From Spisula solida (Eukaryota; Mollusca; Bivalvia; Venerida; Mactridae), in assembly GCA_947247005.1 (NCBI GenBank), contig OX365947.1, positions 31,948,760 through 32,012,759 on the forward strand: a DNA stretch of 64,000 nucleotides, read 5' to 3'. The notes beneath the pieces were generated by a model. It was given only the letters and a program-made list of their open reading frames with translations, did no database searches and was not told where the DNA came from. The position numbers were made by a program, and so were the translations under genes. Shown in pieces: positions 1 through 11,300 of this stretch. Numbering within the stretch: the first letter of the stretch is position 1; each line of letters begins with the position of its first letter.

Positions 1-423
1 TAACATTCACAAAACAGTTTACAATCTATAAGAAACTTTTTTATATTAACCTCATGGATTGTCTTTTTTTTAAATACAAAATAAAAGACAAATATTATGC
101 ACAGATATGTACCTTTGTGCATCAAGCTTGTACCATCAGTCACCAATGTGGAAACCTATAGATGTGTATTATTTTATGTGGTGTAATAACACATGGGTAC
201 ATTTGATGTTTACTCAATAAATTTTCACATGCTAATAAATGCTCAGCACTGTATGAATGGACAGTTAGATAATCCCTAAGGATCATTAGGCCAAGCTTAT
301 TTTGAACATTAGAATTATATTTTCTAAAATGCAAAACATCTTCTGTTCTTGAATTGTGCCAGAATAGATTCTGGTAATCATTGTTTCTCTGGTGATCGTT
401 ATGTTTATGTCGGAGTACAAGTC

Positions 424-603
424 AGATATAGTACTAGTTATTCGTCAAAAGTGTCTTCTTACAAGGGTTATTGTACAGTTTTGTGAGGACAAACAACAAA
501 TTATCCTCGGCTTCGCCTCGGACAATTATGTTCTTTGTCCTCACAAAACTGTACAATAACCCTTGTAAGAAGACACTTTTGACGAATAACTAGTACTATA
601 TCT
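424..603. repeat. Large hairpin (fold-back repeat)
   Basis: Two near-perfect inverted arms of about 70 bp (424-493 and 534-603) flank a 40-bp loop. The outer ends read AGATATAGTACTAGTTATTC and its complement. The loop contains a short palindrome, CCTCGGCTTCGCCTCGG. This looks like a fold-back or MITE-type element. No coding capacity is visible. Confidence 0.85.
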
Positions 604-2260
604 ATTACATATTTTGAAACGCATGACAACATTTACTTATTTAAGTTACACTCTTTACAAATATTCATAGTATCGTTCGATCTATTTTAAATATAGGTTC
701 TATATCATAATTACCAGATGAATAAAAAGAGAAATATTTTTTAAACTTAAGCTTTACAAACGTGTGCAGAAAGCATAACACGTCCCATTATGAATACAAG
801 GCAATTTCAAATTTATTTTCAGGCCACTATAAATAAAATGCTAGGTAATATTTTTTTTCTTCCTTGAAACAAATCATATATACTATCTACATGATATTCG
901 ATTGTCTGATCAATCCGTACAATACATAGCAATTGTGTTCTATTTATATAGAACACATTCGTCAATAATTTTGAAAGTTCAGTTTTGCTCGGCTAGTTAT
1001 TTTTCATTGGGGGGGGGGGGGGGGGCTATGAATAATAGTAATTTTTTCTTTAGGGAACCACACAATGTTATTTGTTTTGGATATTGCAAGTGATGTGTAA
1101 CTCTTTTTTCATGCAAAATTTTATTTTTGACAAAACTTCAACAAAACCTTGTTTGGACAGCATAGAACGGCTTCTAATTGCATTTGACCATTTACATGTG
1201 GTTAAATAGTGGAATTTGGGAACACAATGACACAGTGTTTTGCAAGTTGTTAAAGGTTGACCATATTTAACGTGTAAAATGTCAGGAAAAAAGTTTATTT
1301 CAACAATTTTAATCATTATTGTCAAAGCATGTAGTGGTCCTGGTTTCGATTCTGTATGAATTCCTAGAACATTTAACAGAAAAGAAAATACATGCGACAG
1401 TTTTATAGGTGCCATGAAGAATAGGGAACGGTGTTAGGGGACGATTTTCTAGGGAATAGTTTATCCTGGCCTTGAATGAGCATGTAATTGAAACACCGGG
1501 AAGAGAATACCATTCCTTTTATTTACAATATTAAATTTCAGCATAATATTAAATATAATAGAAAATCTATGACGTCTAGAGTTCGTTTAAAACATTCTTA
1601 TGATCGTGTCATAAATCACGAACCAATACATATATTCATAAACCAAACTTGTATTTATAGACTATATTAAAAAATATTTTAGAGTGTTCTAAATCACGAT
1701 ATTTGAAATACTTGTGTGTGGCAGTTAAAACGTATTTACTACAGGCTATAAATCCGGGATATATCTTAAAACTTCAGATTTAGAAAAAAACACTCTAACT
1801 TAACTTTATATTTTCATATCCTCATGTTCGATTTATTTTATTTGGACTTTTTGTGTATGTGTTCTTAGCCTTAGTGGAAAGTAAAACACGGTGAGTTAGG
1901 GAAATTACGTCGACCATGGAACAATACTAGGTTGAAATATAATTTGGAAATACTTCACATAATCGCGTGATACCGGCTTTGGTATATTGAGAGTGTTTAT
2001 TCCTGCTGAAACAGTTATCGGTGGGTATTATTTTATTACTTATTTTTATTATTTTCAAATATTGACACCCATCAAAGATTTGCCATAATCAATGTTTACC
2101 TATCATAAAAGTTCTACTGACCACGGGACTTTTTATCGCGGGTATTTCCGGTTTGGTGTTTCGTCTTATATGAGACAAATCTTCACGGGGTCCGAAATGG
2201 TGTGCTTCCTTGTATTGATTTGTGTAACATTTTGTTTGATTAGCTTGTGTTTTTTTTCAG
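604..2260. other. Intergenic stretch, no gene seen
   Basis: AT-rich sequence with only short open frames and no recognisable protein. It holds a run of 17 G at 1009-1025. The upstream regulatory region and any 5' non-coding exon of the tetraspanin gene should lie here, because the first coding exon is preceded by a good splice acceptor (T-rich tract then CAG at 2258-2260). I see no clear TATA box. Confidence 0.5.
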
Positions 2261-2276
2261 ATCTGTGTGTGCCATT

Positions 2277-2336
2277 ATGGGTATGCTTACATTTGTCGGG
2301 AGAATTGTATTGGTGGTCATCAATATATTCTTTATC
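2277..2336 (+). CDS. Tetraspanin exon 1 (coding part)
   Basis: Twenty codons from the ATG to donor GTACGT, phase 0. It encodes MGMLTFVGRIVLVVINIFFI, the first half of TM1. The exon itself probably begins at 2261 after a TTTTTTTTCAG acceptor. Confidence 0.88.
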
Positions 2337-5300
2337 GTACGTATAATTCGCCTAAAGTCCTATAATTCTAATAACTTCTAATAACACTACCTGTGTAAAG
2401 AATATTTCGATGGCTTAGAATTAAAAGGTCTTAGTACTTACGACCTTATAAGGCTTGTGTATATTTGACATCTGTATCTCAAGGCGTTTCTTACGAACGT
2501 ATGAGCCTGTTTTCGTGAAAATCGGAAGTGGTCATGTTGACAAAACTGAAGTTTAAAGCTTGATTTTCCATATTTAAAGACTAGTTTTCAGACAGTTTTT
2601 CCTTGTTTTCTCAAAACATTGATATTGGGATATGTATGCTTTTTTTTGTTTTGAAAGACAGTGTTAGGTTATTAGAAATATAGGACAGATTTATAGGAGC
2701 ATGCACTGTTATTTTTTCACCAAACACGGCCAAATGAAGCCATAAATTAAATTGTTCTTTTGTTAAGTGCGTTTAATTCCAGTTTATTAAATAAATGAGA
2801 CCGCCTGACAAGCGTAGTTGGTAGAGAGCTAGACCGACACCCGATCCCTGGGTTGCGAACGTCGTTTTCCTTAACGTTAACTACTTGCGATAGTATTCTC
2901 CACATGCGAGGTGATTTGTCCGTTGATTGTTAAAGAACTTGTTACTGTCAGGGAAATATGTTTTGATCAAATGACCGTTCTTATGTATTTGACTGAAACA
3001 CATGAGCAAATGTCCCAACAGAAGACGAAAAGGCAAGACTATTTTTACTGTATTGAACTGTTTGACCAACAATATATCAATGGTTGTTCGTCCGTCCTAG
3101 TATATTCCGTACCCAGGGTGGTTATGAATGAACAATGAACGAGTATAGTTAAAAAGTTTAGTTACCAATTTTTAGGGCTGCTTTAAGCAGTTCAGCCGTT
3201 CAGCCACCCTTTGACACTTTAAGTTCACCTGGTCATTGGGCTACCTAAGGAAACATGCGTGCGAGTCCCCCTATGGAAACTATTTCTCTCCTTGTTGGTG
3301 TGCAGCCAACATCGGTCTGCTGTGCTCAGGAATATGAACATGTACAGACAACGCCCTCACAGGTACTAATTCACACCTTGGTCGAGTGGAGCATGTGATT
3401 TATTCTTGCTCAGAGAAATTAAGCAGTGGCGCAGACGGGGGTTGAACCCGGGACCACTCGATCCCAAAGCGCGCACCCTACCTTTAGGCTACAGCTCTCC
3501 ACATAATTATAATAAAGTTCTTGTAACGTTCTTTTGAAAATATTACTTACTAATTAATAATGAATTAATATCATATCGTCCCATAACGGGAAGTTTTAAA
3601 AATAATGTTGAAATCAGAATTGTGTTACCAAAACACTCTCCATCTCTTCTAAATAACTTTGTTGTACGTAAAACAGAAAGCAGAAATTGTATTTACACAG
3701 TGATCTTATATCAATATCGGGCTGATGAAATACACCGTGTAAGGATTTCATGTTTTAGTAATCCATGAATAATGTGCATACTTTTAATAATAACTCTCCG
3801 AATCACAACAGTCTATCACGAGTTCTTACCCTTTGTATGTAGTTGACTAGTATACACGTATTATTCTTATAGGTATCAACAAGATTCTACATGTCTTCTC
3901 TAAAAACTATCCGTAAATCAATTGCCCTAGTAATGACGTGAATTAATTAAACGACCCTCTTTTCTTGAGCGGCCATGTTTAATGAATCCCTATTATCTAT
4001 GTAATAGTTAGAACACAGTAAGTAATATTAATGACTAAAAAGGGTGGAGCGAGCGAAGCTGACTAAAAAGGGTGGAGCGAGCAAAGCGAAACGAGTCCTT
4101 TTTAGTCTTTAAAATTTACTTAATATACACTGCTCAAAATAATTAAAGGAACACTTGCAATTTTTCTACTTCTGTTAATATTTAAAGTCAGTGAACTAAT
4201 TTATCATACATTTGTAGGATTTTAAGACTCCTGATGTTTCTTGTGGGGGGGGTCGTTAAGCTCAATTACTTAATTTTGTTACGCCACCCTATGGTATGGC
4301 TATTTTCTTTATTTACTGTGTTACAATTCAATAACGCTTAAACTTAAACTTGAAAGTGAATGTTAATTCTATGCCTTTTGTTTAGTTTTGTTATGCTTAT
4401 TGCACATGACAGGTAGCATTTTAGTACAGGAATCGCATCAGGGGCTGTGCAAATGGTAAATGATGGGGCAGTGCTACCAAAAATCGTTAGAAGGCGAGAT
4501 GTTTTATTATGTCAAGAACTGTCAAATCACTGTAAAGGTATTTGAATGTCAGGGAAGAAAATGCCTCACAACTCATGTTAAATGTCATAATTTGAGACCC
4601 CCATACCTACATCAACGATAAGAATCCTCATTTACGTCATTAAAAGAGCAAATAATCTGTGAGTTGCTGGTAAAAAGGCTGTAGGAATGAGGCCTTTATA
4701 ATCGGGTGATCGCTGCACGTCCCATGTTGGTCACAAAACAACACAAAGCCCGTATTGAAATTGCCAATGACAATGCAAATTCGGAAAGGCTGTCAGTCAA
4801 AACTTTTTATATCGCGATAAAAAATGGGATCCATTATTCTGTATGTGAAAGACATGTACGCGTTTGGAAACCCCAGGGTAACGTCATGGTGACTTAACTG
4901 AAATAACATGGAATGGGTTTGAAAAATGCTTTGGCGAAATGTGTGCTTTGGTGGGCGTACGAAACTCTATCGGTTAAGAGGTAGGTGTTAAAGGGTCTTA
5001 CCGTAAAGGTTTTACTCCCAACGACTTTAAGTGACCCTTTTTGTCGTTAACCATGCTCGTAGCATCTCGTGTATGCAGATTAAAATAAGCACATACCCTT
5101 CTAGAGTAGCATTTGGTTTGTTTGGGCTTGACAGAATCGTCGTTATGGATTGACCCGCATGGTGTAAGGATCGCTATTATATAGAGCAAGTTTGGAACTT
5201 TGTCTACAGGTGCATTACACGCACGAGAAAGTGGAGGAAACCATTTGATGATCTGATTTGTGTAATCATGTAGGAGTTAAGAGTAATTCCCCTAAAAGCA

Positions 5301-8300
5301 CATAAAGTCATAATGACATTGGTTGAAAAGGTACCAAATCGGTGTAGACATTGCATTAACAATATAGAGGGCCATACACATTACTAGTGTAGACCGATTT
5401 TAGTGTTTATGGAATAATCAACGAAAACGTTATCAATATGCGCTACTTTTTTCAATAAGTATACATTCGTTACATAGAGGATCTTGCATGAGTGCTCATT
5501 ACATACGAATTTTATTAAACGAGTGGACAAAATGATATGACACGAGGCTTTGCCGAGTGCCATATTCTTTTTGTCGACGAGTTTAATAAAACTCGTATGT
5601 TATGAGTACGAATGTATAATTCTATTTATCATATAACCTTAGAGAACGCTCGTTATCATTCAAAATGATGATGTACGCTGCATAGGTTTCAGACATAATT
5701 AAGCGGTACAAAGAGCGCGACGTCATGGCGACGTTGTTATTATCCTGACGTCATGGGCCGATCAAGGCATGGATTGGCTTACGTCGCGTCAGACTAATTT
5801 AAATATTTATTGCACGGTCTTGGAGTGCCGAACGATTTTTACGGCATGGCTTTACGGCACTGCTGGACCGCGGGTTATGTGATAAAATATTTTTATGTTT
5901 GTCCGTCAGATAACATTATTTTATACATTTGTGTCGCTGGTATTTATTCATTCCTGGAGGATATATCGCCAAAAATTCTGGTGTTTCTTTAAATGTTTTG
6001 AGCAGTGTATTCTAACTTACTTCGAATGTAACATTCAGCATTTTGATTGGCCGATGGAACATAGTGCCAAGACATGACGTCACGTCTGTTAAGGGCAAAA
6101 TTTTAATGATTACATTTTCATTTAACCAGCACTGATCGGCGTTTTGATTGGTTCAGAATGTAGGTTATATTCTAATTTGTTTGAGAACTTTATTGTGAAA
6201 CTGCTTTTTTTTTGTTTTATATTTATAACTATATTTTGATGACTCTGGTGTTCACGAGGATGCGTGTACGCGTGCTGCAATCCTTTTTTGCTACTGCATT
6301 TTATTTGTTTTTAATTGACCGTAATATTCCGTGGGCCGGACCAGTATGAAACGGTGTCCCCTTCTCCGTTGATTGCGTCATCGTTTAGTGAGAACAATGT
6401 GTTTTTATGAGAGCCAACATTCTGCAGTAATTCAATATTATAAAAAAGTTATACATTGTATATGTATCATTGCATTTCAGTTAGTGTCGCTTACTCTCAT
6501 AGTTAGTGGGTTTATTATCCGATTCGCACACGATTGGCTTCGACCCCAGGTGACATCTGTTCTCAGTGACATTGAAACGGTGGTGAAACAACACTATGAT
6601 GGTAAATATTCAACAGTTGTCTTACTGTATTCATACTTGATGCACGTGTCCAACGCTACCAGGTTATATGTTTTTGTAAATCTATATATGATCACAGGAA
6701 CTTGCATAATTTAAAAAAAAAATGAAAAAAAAAATTCTGTAGATCTATTAAGAAATAATAGTTTATTGATACTGGCTCTACAGTAGGCCAAGTAAAAAAT
6801 ACTAGTTCATAGGTACTAGTACGGGTACTCGTACATAGTTCAAGAAATCGCGGCACCTTTAAGTGCTAATTTGGGTCTGAAATGCATTTCTTTCGATATA
6901 CCGGTATTAGCGCTATTTTATGGATAAAATGTGCTAAAAAAGAAAATTTAGTGGGTTTTTCATATTTATCATGTTTCTGATAAGAGATACGTGTATACTA
7001 GTATTCGATGGACCACTACTATCGCACCAAATGCAATAAATTATGCATGTAGGCAGGCGTAATTTTATAAGGATCGAAATAACGGAATGGTTCTTCAAGA
7101 ATACACAGTTTGTAGATTACTTAAAATCCAAACCATGTCATCGATTTTTTCTTGAAATATCGCATCTTCGCGTCATATTCCCGTCGTTGTAGGAAGCGTA
7201 ACCTTACTTGTGGATATCTGGACGCTAGGTCGCTAGGCCGCCAACTTCACGCTGCTAGGCCGCTATCCTGCCAAATTCACGAACATTTTGTTTCCGTCAA
7301 ATTATTGTTTGTTTGTTACAGGGGCCACTGGTTATAACACTGACAGTTTTGAGTTGGGCTCACTTGTTAGTACATTGACCTATGTGATGATAGCACTGGG
7401 TGTTGTACTGTTGGCTGTATCGTTTATTGGATGTTGCGGTGCATGCTGTTCATTCACTACCTTAATGCTCGTTGTAAGTTGACCCACTTTATAAGAACTT
7501 TATCTAATTTATGTGAGCACGCATTGTCTTGCTATAAATACACATTATTTAATTTTACTATAACATTCTTATAGTAATTCAATCTTTATCCGTAGTTATT
7601 ATATATTTAATCATTTCTGATGTTCTTCGGCAATCTTACACTGTCTCACGTACATGCAATTTTATTCGTAATATGAAAAGCCCTGTTAAAATAAATATAG
7701 CACTACAATTTTGTTACCTTAGATCAGTAGTGCCGAGACAACCAGGAGAAGGAAGTTCAATCATTTCTAGCCAAACTGCTTATGGGCAATTAATATTTCC
7801 TGAAGAATGCCATATGTGAAGTACATTAAATTTTGTATGTGAACTATATCTATATTATTTCAGTATGCCATCATTCTGATTGCGTTGTTGTTGGCTCAAA
7901 TTGCTGCCATTATTGTTGTATTTGGTAGACCTGACGCGGTAAGTTCTTCACTTTCTGTATTACTGTGTACTATCATTCGTGTTGTATTTGGTAGACCTCA
8001 CTATACCGCCTTTAAAAATGCAGAACATCACTATCTAACATGACAGTTACAACACTGCATGCGCAATAAAAGTAGTTTTCACTCCGCCTTTAAAAGTTGC
8101 AAGGGAGATAACTGCGTAGGAGTATAAATGCCGAATGCATCATTCTTAGACTAGATTACCTCCCCTATCACTACGTTTACAATTTGTGAGCTTGGCAAAG
8201 TAGTATGATGAGTGTACATAATTAATCATTTTTCAACGTTTAAACATGAAACACACATAAACCAATTATTGCGTATCTTCCATTTAAGATTTTTTTGAAA

Positions 8301-11300
8301 CTTTAGCAAGAATTATCCTAAAAAATGCTTTATATTCTATTATTTTGAAGTATTGCATTTTATGCTGCACTGACGCTTCCATAGCCCGATACCGGTGGCG
8401 AGAAAATATACGCATTTTTTCAAGTTAAACATATAATTTAGGCGAACATATTGGCAGCGAGGTCGTAAAATAATGTTGTCATTGTGTTCAAGTAAGACTT
8501 TTTACAAATTCTTATAATTTTGCTAAAAAAATCGCGATTTTGTACCTAGTTGCCCTATACGCTTTATGCAGCCACCACCCTGACATACATTCAGAATATC
8601 TCGCATAGTGTCGCTCAATTAATTCCGTAATCCCAGAAAACAGGTTTTATGTCGTTTATGCTGTTATGTCGATATGGTGAATGTAGTTCAATATGTGACT
8701 GTGCATGTATGTGGTAGTGGGGCTGGACAATAATGGGATTCTGAGATCTCTTGTTTATTACTAGTACGACATGAACAAGATACAAAGGCAAGTTAAGCAT
8801 GACCAATAGATTAACCCTAAAACTTTCTAAGGTCAACATAACTGGCAGTAAAAGAGGACGTGTATTTTTTACAAAACATGTTTGATCCGTTTACATTTAC
8901 TTCTGTTTAGTCAATAAACTGTTTCCTATGCGAATAAAGTTTAGCCCCAGGCATTCAGCGCTTGCAGCGCTTTGATTTCCTTATGTTTTTTTCTATATCC
9001 TTATTATTTCAGATAAAAGACCGTATTAGACCATCTATGAAGAGTACAATGTCAGAGTATGAGGGAATAAAAGGAACAACTGTATCAAGCCTAGGATGGA
9101 ATTGGATGATGCAGGAGGTAATATAGCGTTGTTGTCATGGCAACAAATCACGTGATAAATAATATTCAGATTTTACTCCAGTATCACATTTATGGCCAAA
9201 CGGTGCACATAAGCTAACTATTGAGAGAAATGTATTAGGAATGCATGTTGTAAAGAGTTAATAAACTTGGGCGTGTGATGCTTTGGGGGATAAGTTATCA
9301 TTGGAACAGAACTTGTAATTCGTAAGTTAATTGTACTATTTGCCAATTGCCACAAGCATCATTTCATGTACATGTAGCATATTGTAAGACTATTTGTAAT
9401 TTTTTTCACATTGACTAGTTATTTAAAATTCGTTTTGAAATGTTCTTTGGTTTACCAATGCAATTAAAGGCTTGAGTTTTATTTTTATTTTCAAAGCAAA
9501 CTCAGGACAGTGTTGTAGGTCGTCTCATTTAGACAAATAATTAATAAGTCATGACCGCATATAAATCTTAAGTTATTTTTGGTCGGATTCGTCATAGGTC
9601 GTCTCCCTTTTTGAGTGTTGTTCTGACATGCGTATGAACAATAATTTGCGCCATACAAAGGAACCACTATATAATATTATTATAATGCCGATTATTTCCT
9701 TTCTATTCAGCCTTCTGCGGGCGGGCGTATGTGTGATTCCACCCGGATTTAAACCCGAGTCGCCAGATTAGACGACAAGAGCGCTTAATTACCACTAAGC
9801 TACGGAGGTCACATATATGTACAAGTATTGTTTTCTTACAGTTTGATTGTTGCGGAGCGGACAACTATGACGACTTCCGGAAAGAAGGAAGTATATACAA
9901 AGATGCAAACATAAATGATAACTCGGCTATGTCAGGTACAACCGGAAGTGTGACCGCCCCGGTGGCATGTTGTAAAACTCTACCAACTAGTGCAGCGGAG
10001 AGAGTCACGTGTGCTGGGCAATCTGCTACATTACCTAACGAATCTGATAGTAACCGCAACAAGGTATTCACTCTTCATTGTTTATATAAAATGGCATTGT
10101 GTTGGGGCTTATGTCGCCTTTAAATACCAACAATTCACTGATTAAGGGCTAACCGATGTTTCTGGGCTAACAGACGAGTAAAGTACAGAGAATTTTACTC
10201 GACTCTCGACCTTCTATGAGATATACTTAACGGCTGATTTCTATAACCCCGGTTTTTTGTTTTCATAAGCGGGAAGTATCACGAAGACGCTCGATGTATA
10301 TTACCAACACACATCTATAGAAGCGATATTTCACTTACAAATTCAACTCAATAACCTTGTAATATATTCATAAAATTCAGGATCACGTCAAATTCTCCGT
10401 GCTTGAACATGTTCTTCTGCACTCAGCTGACAACTCAGTGGTGGCTGAAATCCAGTCCCTATATAATCTGCTAGTACATGATACACATTCATCTCGCCCA
10501 GCATTTGAACAACCAACGACGGCAATATCCATATTGTCCCGGTCATTCTTTTCAGCTACTACTAGTAATAATGTAACCTAGTCGGTTCCAATGTCATGTT
10601 TGACCAACTTCATCCACATTTCCTTCTAAATTATACACTGATCGATGATGTGTTTAATTTCCGTTCATGGGAATCACAATACATAAATATACATATAATA
10701 AAATGCACACATCCCTCAATCTAAGAATGACGTATGCCAAACTGAGACTTGCCTACAATGATTGTGAAACTGGTATTAATAACTATAGGAGATTGAAGCT
10801 CCTTTCTTAACTCTTCCCCGCGGCCACTACTGGTATATACACTCATCTATGTTTTAATGTCAGTGGGTTCAGGTTTAATTCCGGTGCTGCTAACTCATAC
10901 CTTTCCCAATCGTTGCTGGTCAATCACATTCTGATCACCCCGATCTTTTTGTATATTTACCCCAGACAAACGGAAATGGCCGAGCTATACGACTGAGGTC
11001 AATCACTCTCAGTGTAGAATTCGAACTTACAGCCTATCCATTTTGAAGTATGCATTCAATTCTTGACCACTGTTCTTTCTTCTAAGATTGTAATAACGAC
11101 TTAAATGTGCACATAACGTGTTATAGTGTCTAATAAAGCCTAGGTCCCGCTGAGCTTGTTTTGCGATGTACTTCCGATTTAAATTAATGAACTATCAGGA
11201 CATCGGGAACACGTTCCTCGTGGTCTAGGGGAGGCTTCGGGGAAGTCACGAGACCGTGTATGATATCGGAAGGAATTTTTATGAATCGGTGGTATCGGAA

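Larger units (their letters stand above)
4128..6007 (+). mobile_element. Decayed Tc1/mariner element
   Basis: The terminal inverted repeats start CACTGCTCAAAATAATTAAA (left) and end TTTAAATGTTTTGAGCAGTG (right), with a TA dinucleotide outside each end, as expected of Tc1/mariner. Inside, about 4700-4900 reads as a broken Tc1-type transposase middle section (for example CERHVRVWKPQGN near 4850). Further stops and frameshifts make it non-functional. A separate repeat (5472-5886) is nested near its 3' end. It lies in tetraspanin intron 1, on the same strand. Confidence 0.78.

Noticed and set aside
1009..1025. Run of 17 G as a structured regulatory element
   Set aside because: A bare homopolymer with no partner tracts for a typical G-quadruplex layout. 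Its length may also be unreliable in the assembly.
6373..6714. Single 113-aa open frame from 6373
   Set aside because: It is tetraspanin exon 2 read through into both flanking introns. The exon borders 6481-6601 explain the conserved part.
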